Positions 34,543 through 43,946 are shown, numbered from the stretch's first letter. The stretch is DNA of 64,000 nt from an uncultured Lachnospiraceae bacterium (GCA_947367855.1 CANBFE010000005.1:89722-153721); one strand, 5' to 3'. The notes: generated by a model not told the origin, from the sequence alone. Translations and numbers: made by a program.

Positions 34543-35502
34543 ATGGAAGAAAAACGGGAAGAGAAACAGGTGATAGAATTCAGCCATTGCTCCGTGCTTC
34601 TGGAGGAAACCATCCGACAGCTCCGGATAAAGCCGGACGGGATTTATGTGGACGGAACCCTGGGCGGGGGCGGACATGCCTTTGAGGTGTGCAGGAGGCT
34701 GGAGGGCGGACATTTTTACGGAATCGACCAGGACGGGGAGGCTGTCCGGGCAGCCGGGGAAAGACTTGCCCCCTTTGGAGACAGAATTACCATTCTCCAT
34801 GACAATTACTGCAGCCTGAAAGCAAGACTGTATGGGGAAGGTGTTGAGAAGGTGGACGGCATTCTGCTTGACCTTGGAGTCTCCTCCTATCAGTTTGACA
34901 ATGGGGAGAGGGGGTTTTCCTACCGCTTTGAAGCCCCTCTTGACATGAGGATGGACCGGAGGCAGAAACTGACTGCAAAGGACATTGTAAACGGGTATCC
35001 GGAGAATGAACTGTATTATCTGATCAGGGATTACGGGGAGGAGAGGTTTGCAAAGAATATCGCAAAGCACATAGCGGAAGCCAGGGGCAGGAAAACCATC
35101 GAAACCACTTTTGAGCTGAATGAGATCATCAGGGCTGCCATTCCTGCCAAAATGCGGCGGGACGGTCATCCGTCCAAGAGAACCTATCAGGCGCTCCGTA
35201 TCGAATGTAACCGGGAGCTTGAGGTGCTTAAAAATTCCCTGGACGATTTCATTGACATGCTGAATCCGGGTGGAAGATTATGTGTCATTACCTTTCATTC
35301 CCTGGAGGACCGCATTGTAAAAAATATTTTCAAAAAAAACGAGTCTCCCTGTACCTGCCCGCCTGAATTTCCGGTGTGTGTGTGCGGAAAGAGCCCGAAA
35401 GGTACCATAGTGACCCGAAAGCCCATACTTCCGGGAGAGAAGGAACTTGAGACAAACAGCCGCGCCAGAAGCGCAAAGCTGAGAGTTTTTGAGAGAAGCT
35501 GA
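34543..35502 (+). CDS. rsmH: 16S rRNA (cytosine(1402)-N(4))-methyltransferase
   Basis: RsmH methylates C1402 in the 16S rRNA P-site. The SAM-binding motif VDGTLGGGGHAFEVCRRL is near residue 35, and LLDLGVSSYQFDNGERGFSY, RMDRRQKLTAKDIVNGYP and the catalytic-domain VITFHSLEDRIVK follow. The C-terminal Cys-rich loop CTCPPEFPVCVCGK is typical of Clostridia. ATG 34543 was used, with GAGGTG 9 nt upstream; GTG 34531 would put the start on the ribosome site. It lies in second position in the dcw cluster, as in most Firmicutes. Confidence 0.96.
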   Translation: MEEKREEKQVIEFSHCSVLLEETIRQLRIKPDGIYVDGTLGGGGHAFEVCRRLEGGHFYGIDQDGEAVRAAGERLAPFGDRITILHDNYCSLKARLYGEGVEKVDGILLDLGVSSYQFDNGERGFSYRFEAPLDMRMDRRQKLTAKDIVNGYPENELYYLIRDYGEERFAKNIAKHIAEARGRKTIETTFELNEIIRAAIPAKMRRDGHPSKRTYQALRIECNRELEVLKNSLDDFIDMLNPGGRLCVITFHSLEDRIVKNIFKKNESPCTCPPEFPVCVCGKSPKGTIVTRKPILPGEKELETNSRARSAKLRVFERS

Positions 35503-35535
35503 AGTTTAAAATTTGTAAGGAAAGCAGGGATCAGA

Positions 35536-36066
35536 ATGGGGCAGAACAGAATGCGAAACAGACAACCTTCCAAAGATGACAGGGGAATGAACAGGAGAAA
35601 TACCGACACCTATCTGTACGGCAATACGGTACGTAAGATCGAACCCCGTTGGGAGGAGCCGGAAGAGATCCCGAAAAAACACCATAATTCCAAAGAGCTG
35701 CCGAAGGGAAACCGTCATTACGGGGTGCGCAAGAACCGCGATAAGGCCCGCTATATGAATGCGGGTTATGTAATGTTCCTGGCGGCGGCCCTCTGCGCGG
35801 CAGCCTTTATTCTGGTCAACTATGTCCAGCTTCAGGCGGAGCTTACCAATGTGACGAAGACTGTGGCGTCCAAGCAGAGTGAGCTGAACAGTCTGAAAGT
35901 TGCCAATGATGAGGAATACAACCGCATTATCAGCAGCATTGACCTGGAGGAGATCAAACGGATTGCCATAACGGAGCTTGGAATGGTCTATGCCCAGGAG
36001 GGACAGATCATAGAATATGCAAATGAGAGCGCCGATTATATGCGGCAGGTGTCAGGGAAGGAATGA
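35536..36066 (+). CDS. ftsL: FtsL-like septum formation protein
   Basis: A bitopic membrane protein of 176 residues. A long basic cytoplasmic region of about 75 residues precedes a single helix (NAGYVMFLAAALCAAAFILV), followed by an extracellular coiled coil (QAELTNVTKTVASKQSELNS) and a conserved end (LEEIKRIAITELGMVYA) of the FtsL/DivIC family. FtsL recruits and activates the septal PBP with DivIB and DivIC. Position between rsmH and the first PBP gene is diagnostic, since sequence conservation is low. Its stop overlaps the next start by 4 bp (ATGA). Confidence 0.9.
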   Translation: MGQNRMRNRQPSKDDRGMNRRNTDTYLYGNTVRKIEPRWEEPEEIPKKHHNSKELPKGNRHYGVRKNRDKARYMNAGYVMFLAAALCAAAFILVNYVQLQAELTNVTKTVASKQSELNSLKVANDEEYNRIISSIDLEEIKRIAITELGMVYAQEGQIIEYANESADYMRQVSGKE

Positions 36067-38384
36067 CAAAGGTGAAGAGGAAGATTCATAAAGCGCGCAG
36101 AACAGGGAAGGCGGAAAGGTCGGACAGATTTACCATTAAAATGCAGAAGAAGCTGGTGGTGCTGTATGCGTTGGTTCTCCTGGCCTTTGTGGTACTGTGC
36201 GGACGGCTTATATGGATTACCAGAAATAATGAGACGGATTACCAGAAACAGGTTCTGTCCCAACAGAGATATTCCTCCACTGTGATTCCCTACCGCCGGG
36301 GCAATATTGTGGATGCAAAGGGGACAAGGCTTGCCACCAGCGAAAAGGTGTACAATCTGGTCATTGATGCGAAGGTGATGAACACACAGGTGAAGGGCAA
36401 GACAGAATATCTGGAGCCCACCCTGCAGGCCCTGGGAGAATATTTTGACCTTGATATGGCGGCAGTCAGGGAGCATGTCACCACCAACCCAACGTCGTCC
36501 TGGTATGTGCCCCTGAAGCGCCTTACCTATGAAGAGATCAGCGGATTTAAGGAGGCTCAGGAGGCGGAAGGGTCCAAGATAAGGGGAGTCTGGTTCGAGG
36601 AGGAGTACAAAAGGATATATCCCTATGATTCCCTGGCATGTGACGTGATCGGCTTTACCAGTACGGATAACCAGGGAAGCTATGGACTGGAAGAATACTA
36701 CAATGACCTGTTAAACGGTATCAACGGCAGGGAATACGGCTATCTCAACGATGATCTGGCGCTGGAGCGCACGGTGAAGCCTGCGGTGGACGGTTATGAT
36801 ATCCACTGCACCATTGATGCCAATCTGCAGATGATTGTGGAAAAGAACCTGAAAAAGTTCAATGAGGAAAACAAGGACAAGGTTCATCCCGGAAACGGCG
36901 CGGAAAATGTGGGATGCATCATGATGAGGGTAAATACCGGAGAGATTCTTGCCATGGCGAGCTATCCGGACTATAATCTGAACGATACGCGCAATATCCA
37001 GGCAATGATCGGATCCAGAAAGGTGGAGCAGATCACAAATGCCAACGGCTATTTTGAGATCAAAAAGACAGCAGAGTATCTGAATGAAGAGAATATAGCC
37101 GCCTTGAATGATGAACAGCTCTACGTGAATCTGAATTATCTGTGGAAGAACTTCTGCATTACAGATACCTATGAACCGGGCTCCACGGCAAAGCCCTTTA
37201 CGGTGGCGGCAGCTCTGGAGCAGGGGGCGGTTTCCCCCGGAATAAATCTGGAATGCACAGGGATGCTGCATATCGGCGATTATGACATAAAATGCCATGC
37301 CGGCGCCTGCGGAACGCTGAGTCTGGAACAGGCCGTGGCTAAATCCTGTAATGTGAGCATGATGAAGATCGCCCAGGCCCTGGGGGTACAGGACTTCTGT
37401 AAGTTCCAGCAGATCTTCAATTTCGGCTTAAAGACCAATATTGACCTGGCTGGCGAGGCCAGAACGGCAAGTCTGATCTACAGTCCGGAGAACATGGGAC
37501 CCACGGACCTGGCTACCAACAGCTTTGGCCAGAACTTTAATGTGACCATGATAGAGATGATTACGGGTTTCTGTTCCCTGATTAACGGGGGATATTACTA
37601 TGAACCCCATGTGGTGAATAAGATCACCAATGCCAGCGGGGCTACCGTGAAGAACATAGAGCCGAGAATTCTGAAACAGACAGTGTCTGATTCCACATCC
37701 GCGCTGATCAGACAGTACTGCAGGGCAGTGGTGGATTACGGAACCGGCAAGACGGCAAGGCCTCCGGGCTATACCCTGGGAGGGAAGACCGGAACTGCGG
37801 AGACCATTGACCCGCTTACCAATAAGCGTTCGAAGGAGGAATATGTGGTGTCCTTTATCGGGTGTGTTCCGGCCGAAGACCCGGAGATTGCCATTTATGT
37901 GGTGGTGGACAGGGTCAATGCGGCAAAGCAGGACAATGCCAGGTTTGCCACCGGAATCTGCAGGGACATTCTTATGGAAGCCCTGCCTTATCTGAATATT
38001 TTTATGACGGAACCTCTTACACAGGAGGAAATCGACGAACTGGACGCCCTGGAAAGGGAGATTACAAACCAGTATACACAGACTCCGGAGGAAGGGGAAC
38101 AGGGAGAACCCCAGGAGGGGGAGAACGGCGACTCAGAGGAGGGCGAACCGGGCAGTTCCGGGGAGGGTGAACCTCAGGGAGAGGGACCGGATGATTCGCC
38201 GAGTGCGCCCTGGATGGATTATCCTTTGGATGAAGAGACCGGATACCGAAAAGGGCCGGACGGGCGCCTGTATGACGCCGAGACAGGCGTGCCTGTTGAG
38301 GGAGGGGAATCCGTACCCAATCCGGATATTCCGGTGAATCCCAATCTGGGAAACACGGATCCGGGAAACGGAGATCCCAGGTGA
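36063..38384 (+). CDS. ftsI: Class B penicillin-binding protein (septal transpeptidase, FtsI type)
   Basis: One N-terminal helix (about 35-57) anchors an extracellular enzyme. The PBP dimer domain is followed by the transpeptidase with SxxK in EPGSTAKPFTVAAAL near residue 377, SCN in VAKSCNVSMMK and KTG in LGGKTGTAETID. These three are the complete active-site set. The protein is 773 residues, long for FtsI because of a C-terminal tail of about 110 residues rich in Glu, Gly, Pro and Asp (EEGEQGEPQEGENG). No PASTA domain is seen. The gene overlaps ftsL and precedes a second class B PBP. Confidence 0.95.
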   Translation: MTKVKRKIHKARRTGKAERSDRFTIKMQKKLVVLYALVLLAFVVLCGRLIWITRNNETDYQKQVLSQQRYSSTVIPYRRGNIVDAKGTRLATSEKVYNLVIDAKVMNTQVKGKTEYLEPTLQALGEYFDLDMAAVREHVTTNPTSSWYVPLKRLTYEEISGFKEAQEAEGSKIRGVWFEEEYKRIYPYDSLACDVIGFTSTDNQGSYGLEEYYNDLLNGINGREYGYLNDDLALERTVKPAVDGYDIHCTIDANLQMIVEKNLKKFNEENKDKVHPGNGAENVGCIMMRVNTGEILAMASYPDYNLNDTRNIQAMIGSRKVEQITNANGYFEIKKTAEYLNEENIAALNDEQLYVNLNYLWKNFCITDTYEPGSTAKPFTVAAALEQGAVSPGINLECTGMLHIGDYDIKCHAGACGTLSLEQAVAKSCNVSMMKIAQALGVQDFCKFQQIFNFGLKTNIDLAGEARTASLIYSPENMGPTDLATNSFGQNFNVTMIEMITGFCSLINGGYYYEPHVVNKITNASGATVKNIEPRILKQTVSDSTSALIRQYCRAVVDYGTGKTARPPGYTLGGKTGTAETIDPLTNKRSKEEYVVSFIGCVPAEDPEIAIYVVVDRVNAAKQDNARFATGICRDILMEALPYLNIFMTEPLTQEEIDELDALEREITNQYTQTPEEGEQGEPQEGENGDSEEGEPGSSGEGEPQGEGPDDSPSAPWMDYPLDEETGYRKGPDGRLYDAETGVPVEGGESVPNPDIPVNPNLGNTDPGNGDPR

Positions 38385-38451
38385 CAGAAAGTGTTCATAT
38401 CCTTGCAAAAAGGGGAATACAGTATATCAATACCTTTTTTATGAGGCCTGA

Positions 38452-40188
38452 ATGCTTTCGGATAACAATAAAATAGTTCACAGGAAGAAAATCCTGGCCA
38501 GTTTTCTGATCTGTACCGGCCTGTTTGTATTTCTGTTCGGACGCCTGGTATATTTATGTGTCTGGCGGGCGGATTATTATGCAGGGCTGGCTACGGATCT
38601 GCATGAGAGGGAACGCAGCATCAAGGCGGCCAGAGGGCGTATTCTTGACTGTAACGGAAAGGTGCTGGCGGACAACAGAACGGTCTGTACCGTATCCGTA
38701 ATCTATAACCAGATAAAAGAGCCCGAGAAAGTCATTGAGATTCTCAGCAGGGAACTGGAGCTTACGGAAGAGTATGTGAGAAAACGGGTAGAGAAGTATT
38801 CCTCCATGGAGCGGGTGAAGAGCAATGTGGATAAGGAAGTGGGGGACCGTATCCGGGAATACGATCTTGCAGGGGTAAAGGTGGATGAGGACTATAAACG
38901 TTACTATCCTTATGACGAACTGGGCAGCAAGGTGCTTGGATTTACAGGGGGCGATAACCAGGGAATCATCGGTCTGGAGGTGGTCTATGACGAATACCTT
39001 CAGGGGCAGCCGGGGAAAATTCTGACGGTGACGGATGCCAAGGGCATCGAGGTGGAGTCCGCGGGAGAGAGGCGGATTGAGCCGGTGGCCGGACTGGATC
39101 TGTGCATCAGCATGGATTTGAACATACAGGCATATGCCACACAGCTTGCCATGCAGGCCATGGCCACCAAACAGGCGGACAGCGTGTCCATTCTGGCAAT
39201 GGACCCCCGCACCGGGGAGATTCTGGCCATGGTCAATGTGCCGGAATTTGACCTGAATCATCCCTATGATCTGCCGGAGGGAACGCCGGAGAACATTACC
39301 CAGGAGGAGCGGCAGAATCTGCTGAACGGGATATGGCGCAATGCCTGCATCAATGATACATACGAACCTGGCTCTACATTTAAGATCATAACGGCTGCCG
39401 CGGGACTGTCTGCAGGCGTGGTGACACCCCAGAGTTCCTTTCAATGCCCCGGATTTATTATTGTGGACGACAGAAAGATCCGCTGCCATAAGACAGCGGG
39501 ACACGGCAGTCAGGATTTTACCCATACCATGATGAATTCCTGCAACCCGGCGCTGATCACCGTGGGGCTTCGTCTGGGACTGGACAGCTATTACAGTTAT
39601 TTTGAGCAGTTTGGTCTGAAGACAAAGACAGGGGTGGACCTGCCCGGGGAAGCCGGAACCATCATGCACAAAAAAGAGGACATGGGAAATGTGGAACTGG
39701 CCACTGTGGCCTTTGGCCAGTCTTTCCAGATCACTCCAATACAGCTTCTCACCACAGTATCTTCTATTATAAATGGGGGAAAGAGAATCACGCCCCATTT
39801 TGGAGTAAAGACCCTGGACGGAGAGGGGAACGTAACGGAAGTATTTGAATATCCTGTTAAGACCGGCATCCTGTCGGAAGAAACCAGCGCCACCATGCGT
39901 GAGATCCTGGAGATGGTGGTACTGGAAGGCAGCGGGGCCAACGGTGGGGTTGAGGGCTTCCGTGTGGGCGGCAAAACAGCCACAAGTCAGACCCTTCCCC
40001 GGGGAAGCGGGCGCTATATCGCTTCCTTTGTGGGATTTGCCCCTGCGAATGACCCACAGGTGATAGCCATTGCCATTGTAAATAATCCGCAGGGTGTCTA
40101 TTACGGAAGTCAGGTTGCAGCGCCCATTATACGGCAGCTCTATGAAAATATTCTGCCGTATCTGGGGATTGCGCCCACAGGGGAATGA
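38452..40188 (+). CDS. spoVD: Class B penicillin-binding protein, SpoVD-like
   Basis: The second class B PBP in the cluster (578 residues) has one N-terminal helix, a dimerisation domain and a transpeptidase domain. SxxK is in EPGSTFKIITAAAGL and SxN in MMNSCNPALITV. The third motif reads GGKTATSQT, with Ala where the usual KTG has Gly. SpoVD makes spore-cortex peptidoglycan in relatives and its gene often follows ftsI; a vegetative role is possible. It lacks C-terminal PASTA repeats. GAGG precedes the ATG by 5 nt. mraY follows 6 bp later. Confidence 0.9.
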   Translation: MLSDNNKIVHRKKILASFLICTGLFVFLFGRLVYLCVWRADYYAGLATDLHERERSIKAARGRILDCNGKVLADNRTVCTVSVIYNQIKEPEKVIEILSRELELTEEYVRKRVEKYSSMERVKSNVDKEVGDRIREYDLAGVKVDEDYKRYYPYDELGSKVLGFTGGDNQGIIGLEVVYDEYLQGQPGKILTVTDAKGIEVESAGERRIEPVAGLDLCISMDLNIQAYATQLAMQAMATKQADSVSILAMDPRTGEILAMVNVPEFDLNHPYDLPEGTPENITQEERQNLLNGIWRNACINDTYEPGSTFKIITAAAGLSAGVVTPQSSFQCPGFIIVDDRKIRCHKTAGHGSQDFTHTMMNSCNPALITVGLRLGLDSYYSYFEQFGLKTKTGVDLPGEAGTIMHKKEDMGNVELATVAFGQSFQITPIQLLTTVSSIINGGKRITPHFGVKTLDGEGNVTEVFEYPVKTGILSEETSATMREILEMVVLEGSGANGGVEGFRVGGKTATSQTLPRGSGRYIASFVGFAPANDPQVIAIAIVNNPQGVYYGSQVAAPIIRQLYENILPYLGIAPTGE

Positions 40189-40194
40189 AAGGAG

Positions 40195-41151
40195 ATGGGG
40201 AAAATCAGTATAACAGCGGTAATGGTTTCTTTCTGTATCAGTGCGCTTCTGGGACCGGTGTTCATTCCTTTTCTGAGATGGCTTAAATGCGGTCAGACAG
40301 TCCGGGAGGACGGACCGGCGGCGCATCTGAAAAAAACCGGTACGCCCACCATGGGGGGCATCCTGATTCTTGGCAGCGTGGCCGTGACATCCCTTCTGTT
40401 TATGGAAGACTATCCCGGGATAGCGCCGGTACTGTTTCTGACAGTGGGATTCGGACTGGTGGGGCTGATGGATGATTACATAAAAGTAGTATGCGGGCGT
40501 TCCATGGGATTGTCCCCCGGACAGAAGCTGTGCGGCCAGCTTGCTGTCACAGGTATTTTTACATGGTATCTGCTTCGGTATACAGATGTAAGCCTGGCCA
40601 TGAAAATTCCGTGGTGTCCGGGTAAATATCTGGATTTCGGCATCTGGAATATTCCGGTTCTGTTTTTTATCGTCCTTGGGACTGCCAACGGGACAAATTT
40701 TACGGACGGACTGGACGGACTGGCAGGAAGCGTCACGTTGATGGTGGCAGTGTTTTTTTCCGTGGTGGCCATTGGCACTGCCTCCGGAATCGAACCTGTG
40801 ACCTGTGCCGTGGCCGGAGCGCTGATGGGCTTTCTGCTGTTCAACGTACATCCGGCAGAGGTTTTCATGGGGGATACCGGTTCCCTGGCTCTTGGGGGCT
40901 TTGTGGCCGGATGCGCGTATATGCTGCAGATGCCCCTGTACATAGCCATTGTGGGAGTCATTTATCTGCTGGAGGTTGGCTCTGTGATTCTGCAGGTGGG
41001 ATATTACAGGCTGAGCGGAGGAAAAAGAATTTTTAAGATGGCGCCGCTCCACCACCACTTTGAACTCTGCGGATGGTCGGAGACCAGAATTACGGCAGTG
41101 TTTACTATTATTACCGCACTGATGTGCCTGCTTGCCCTGAGGGCGGCGTAA
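40195..41151 (+). CDS. mraY: Phospho-N-acetylmuramoyl-pentapeptide-transferase
   Basis: MraY forms lipid I by moving phospho-MurNAc-pentapeptide onto undecaprenyl phosphate at the membrane. Ten hydrophobic helices are expected in 318 residues. Conserved catalytic segments are GTPTMGGILILG, LMDDYIKVVCGRSMGLSPGQ, NGTNFTDGLDGLAGS and the end KMAPLHHHFELCGWSE with its His cluster. AAAGGAG precedes the ATG. A short duplicated sequence follows before murD. Confidence 0.97.
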   Translation: MGKISITAVMVSFCISALLGPVFIPFLRWLKCGQTVREDGPAAHLKKTGTPTMGGILILGSVAVTSLLFMEDYPGIAPVLFLTVGFGLVGLMDDYIKVVCGRSMGLSPGQKLCGQLAVTGIFTWYLLRYTDVSLAMKIPWCPGKYLDFGIWNIPVLFFIVLGTANGTNFTDGLDGLAGSVTLMVAVFFSVVAIGTASGIEPVTCAVAGALMGFLLFNVHPAEVFMGDTGSLALGGFVAGCAYMLQMPLYIAIVGVIYLLEVGSVILQVGYYRLSGGKRIFKMAPLHHHFELCGWSETRITAVFTIITALMCLLALRAA

Positions 41152-41160
41152 GGAGGAACT

Positions 41161-41232
41161 CTGCGGAACTGGAATCAGCAGTAGCCCAAATCTCGGGAAG
41201 GTGCAGAGAGGGTGCTGCGGAACTGGAATCAG
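41161..41232 (+). repeat. 18-bp direct repeat, 54-bp period, between mraY and murD
   Basis: CTGCGGAACTGGAATCAG occurs exactly at 41161-41178 and 41215-41232, 54 bp apart. It lies in the 93-bp mraY-murD spacer, just upstream of the murD ribosome site. The intervening 36 bp are not duplicated. A 54-bp step suggests a slippage or duplication event. Confidence 0.75.
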
Positions 41233-41244
41233 AAAGGAGAGATT

Positions 41245-42624
41245 ATGAAGGCAGGGGAAAAATATCTGGGAATGAAATTCCTTGTGATCGGTTCCGGCCT
41301 CAGCGGAATCGCCTCCGTAAGACTTTTGGAGCACATGGGAGCGGAAGTGGTGCTGTACGACGGCAATGACAAAATGAGTGTGGAGAAGCTCCGCGCCCTG
41401 CTCCCAAAGGAGAGCAAGGCGCGCTGCATGACAGGGGAGCTGCCGGAGCAGATTTTAGAGGAGACAGAGACCGTGGTATTAAGTCCCGGCGTGCCTGTGG
41501 ACATTCCGCTGGTGAATACCCTGAGGGAAAAGGGTGCAGGGATTACAGGGGAGATTGAACTGGGATTCGGGCAGGAGAAGGGAAGGGTTGCAGCCATCAC
41601 CGGTACCAACGGCAAGACCACAACCACCACTCTTGTGGGAGAGATCATAAAGGCCTGGCTGGGGGAGGATAAGACCTTTGTGGTGGGAAACATTGGCAAT
41701 CCCTACACTTCGGAATGCCTGAAGACAGCGCCGGATTCCGTGACCGTGGGGGAGATCAGTTCCTTTCAGCTGGAGACAGTACATACTTTTCATCCGGCGG
41801 TGTCAGCCATCCTGAACATCACCCCGGATCATCTGAACCGCCACCATACCATGGAGGCCTATGTGGCGGCAAAGGAAAACATTGCCCTGAACCAGAACCG
41901 GGAGGATATATGTGTCCTGAATTATGAGAATTCCTACACCAGGGATTTCGGCGCCAGATGTCCTGCCAGAGTGGTCTGGTTTTCCTCCCTGCGGAAACTG
42001 GAGGAAGGCTATTACCTGAAAGAGAGCAAAATCGTCCGGGCTGCGGGCGGAGAGGAAAGGGAGCTTCTGGATATCCATGAGGACATGAACCTGGTGGGAA
42101 TGTGCAATGTGGAGAATGTCATGGCTGCCATAGCCATTGCCGCCGGACTGGGTGTTCCCATGGAAACGGTACTGGAGACAGTGAGGAATTTCAGGGCAGT
42201 GGAGCACCGCATCGAATTTGTGGCATCCAGAGGAGGCGTGGATTATTACAACGATTCCAAGGGAACCAATCCCGATGCGGCCATTCAGGGAATCAGGGCC
42301 ATGAACAGGCCAACAGTCCTGATCGGGGGAGGATATGACAAACAGAGCGAATACGACCAGTGGATTGAAAGCTTCCAGGGAAAGGTAAAGTGGCTGGTGC
42401 TGATCGGGGAGACCAGGGATAAAATAGCGGAATGCGCCAGAAAACACGGCTTTGACAGGATCCGCTTTGCCGATTCCTTTGAGGAATGCCTGAAGCTGTG
42501 TACGGAGCTTGCCTCGGAGGGCGATGCGGTGCTTCTGTCCCCGGCCTGCGCAAGCTGGGGAATGTTCCCCAATTATGAAGTGAGGGGACAGAAGTTTAAG
42601 GAATATGTCATGGGACTGGAATAA
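41245..42624 (+). CDS. murD: UDP-N-acetylmuramoyl-L-alanine--D-glutamate ligase
   Basis: MurD adds D-glutamate to UDP-MurNAc-L-Ala in the cytoplasm. An N-terminal Rossmann domain (KFLVIGSGLSGIASVRLLE) binds the UDP sugar. The ATP loop AAITGTNGKTTTTTLVGEI lies near residue 120, and the central motif LNITPDHLNRHHTMEAY follows. The C-terminal domain includes YNDSKGTNPDAA. ATG 41245 was chosen because AAAGGAGAG precedes it; a GTG at 41212 lies within the direct repeat region. About 459 residues, normal. ftsW follows. Confidence 0.97.
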   Translation: MKAGEKYLGMKFLVIGSGLSGIASVRLLEHMGAEVVLYDGNDKMSVEKLRALLPKESKARCMTGELPEQILEETETVVLSPGVPVDIPLVNTLREKGAGITGEIELGFGQEKGRVAAITGTNGKTTTTTLVGEIIKAWLGEDKTFVVGNIGNPYTSECLKTAPDSVTVGEISSFQLETVHTFHPAVSAILNITPDHLNRHHTMEAYVAAKENIALNQNREDICVLNYENSYTRDFGARCPARVVWFSSLRKLEEGYYLKESKIVRAAGGEERELLDIHEDMNLVGMCNVENVMAAIAIAAGLGVPMETVLETVRNFRAVEHRIEFVASRGGVDYYNDSKGTNPDAAIQGIRAMNRPTVLIGGGYDKQSEYDQWIESFQGKVKWLVLIGETRDKIAECARKHGFDRIRFADSFEECLKLCTELASEGDAVLLSPACASWGMFPNYEVRGQKFKEYVMGLE

Positions 42625-42652
42625 AAACCTGCAGAAGGCATAAGGAGTGGAT

Positions 42653-43807
42653 ATGGCGGCACGAAAAAGGGCAAAAGAACAATCGGAATATTTTTTTGAC
42701 TACAGCCTTTTATTCATTGTGCTGTTTCTGATGGGATTCGGACTGGTAATGATTTATTCGGCCAGCTCTTACAGCGCTTTTGAGGAGTATGAGGATACGG
42801 CATATTATCTGAAGAAACAGCTGACTGCCGTAATCATCGGCCTGGGGATGATGATTGTGGTGGCGAATATTCCCTATCATTTCTGGGAACGTTTTGCCAC
42901 ATTGGGATATCTGGTGTCTGCAGGGCTGATTGTCCTGGTGAAGACGCCCCTGGGCGTGTCATCCCATGGAGCCACCAGATGGATCCGCATTCCCGGAGTT
43001 CCCATGAACCTGCAGCCTGCGGAGGTGGCAAAACTCTGCATGATTCTCTTTCTTGCGGTTCTGGTATGCAAGATGAAAAAGGGCGTCCGTACCCTGAAAG
43101 GGTTCCTTGTCATGGTGGTCACTCCTCTGCCCATTGTGGTGGAAGTTTACATATTGACCAGTAATCTGAGTTCGGCAATTATTATTCTGGCCATAGCGGT
43201 GCTCATGGTGTTTGTGGCAAGTCCGGATTACAAAAAATTTGTCATTATGGCTTTGGTGGGGGCGGCTTTCGCAGCTCTGATCATTTACCTGGTAGTCTCG
43301 GGCAGTGATTTCCTGGCATTCAGGGGCGGCCGTATCAGGGCCTGGCTGGAGCCGGAAAGCGATCCCTCGGACACGGGATTCCAGACACTTCAGGGACTGT
43401 ATGCCATCGGAAGCGGAGGAATCTGGGGCAAGGGCCTGGGGCAGAGCATGCAGAAGCTCAATTTCCTTCCGGAGGCCCAGAACGACATGATTTTCTCCAT
43501 TATCTGCGAGGAACTGGGACTCTTTGGCGCCGTTGCCATTATTCTGATGTTTATCATGCTGCTGTGGAGGATGATGATAATCGCCAATAATGCGCCGGAT
43601 CTGTTCGGAGCCATGCTGGTGGTGGGAGTCATGGGACACATTGCCGTTCAGGCCATCCTGAATATTGCCGTGGTGACTGCCACCATACCGAATACGGGAA
43701 TATCCCTGCCCTTTATCAGTTACGGAGGTTCTTCCGTGATGTTTCTTCTGATAGAGATCGGTCTGGTCTTAAGTGTGGCCCGGAGGATACAGCTGAAGGA
43801 ACTGTGA
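42653..43807 (+). CDS. ftsW: SEDS-family septal glycosyltransferase/flippase (FtsW/SpoVE)
   Basis: An integral membrane protein of about 384 residues with ten helices. SEDS family marks are GLVMIYSASSY in the first helix, GVSSHGATRWIRIPG, LQPAEVAKLCMILFLAV and the end VTATIPNTGISLPFISYGGS. It polymerises septal glycan with a partner class B PBP. FtsW and its sporulation paralogue SpoVE cannot be told apart here by eye; location in dcw favours FtsW. ATG 42653 sits 5 nt after AAGGAG. Confidence 0.93.
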   Translation: MAARKRAKEQSEYFFDYSLLFIVLFLMGFGLVMIYSASSYSAFEEYEDTAYYLKKQLTAVIIGLGMMIVVANIPYHFWERFATLGYLVSAGLIVLVKTPLGVSSHGATRWIRIPGVPMNLQPAEVAKLCMILFLAVLVCKMKKGVRTLKGFLVMVVTPLPIVVEVYILTSNLSSAIIILAIAVLMVFVASPDYKKFVIMALVGAAFAALIIYLVVSGSDFLAFRGGRIRAWLEPESDPSDTGFQTLQGLYAIGSGGIWGKGLGQSMQKLNFLPEAQNDMIFSIICEELGLFGAVAIILMFIMLLWRMMIIANNAPDLFGAMLVVGVMGHIAVQAILNIAVVTATIPNTGISLPFISYGGSSVMFLLIEIGLVLSVARRIQLKEL

Positions 43808-43827
43808 CACGGGACGGCCGGGGGCCT

Positions 43828-43872
43828 GCAGGGAGAAACATTCTCCCTGCGGCAGCAGTGCAGACTGCTGCC
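43828..43872 (+). other. Two adjoining perfect hairpins in the ftsW-murA spacer
   Basis: GCAGGGAGAA/TTCTCCCTGC (43828-43850) is a 10-bp stem with a 3-nt ACA loop. GGCAGCAGT/ACTGCTGCC (43851-43872) is a 9-bp stem with a GCAG loop. They abut with no gap. A run of six T occurs only 30 nt later (43905-43910), too far for a simple terminator. The 139-bp spacer is the longest in the dcw cluster. Confidence 0.7.
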
Positions 43873-43946
43873 TGAAATCAGGTGGGACAAGGTACGCAGG
43901 AGGCTTTTTTCTCATAGGATAGAATAGTTTAATTTAGGAAGGCCGG

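Noticed and set aside
38554..41334. A 926-codon open frame on the minus strand opposite the SpoVD-like, mraY and murD genes
   Set aside because: It lies entirely antisense to well-supported genes, shows no domain motif, and its amino acids are low-complexity His/Gln/Arg-rich, as expected of a shadow of GC-biased codons. No ribosome site was found.
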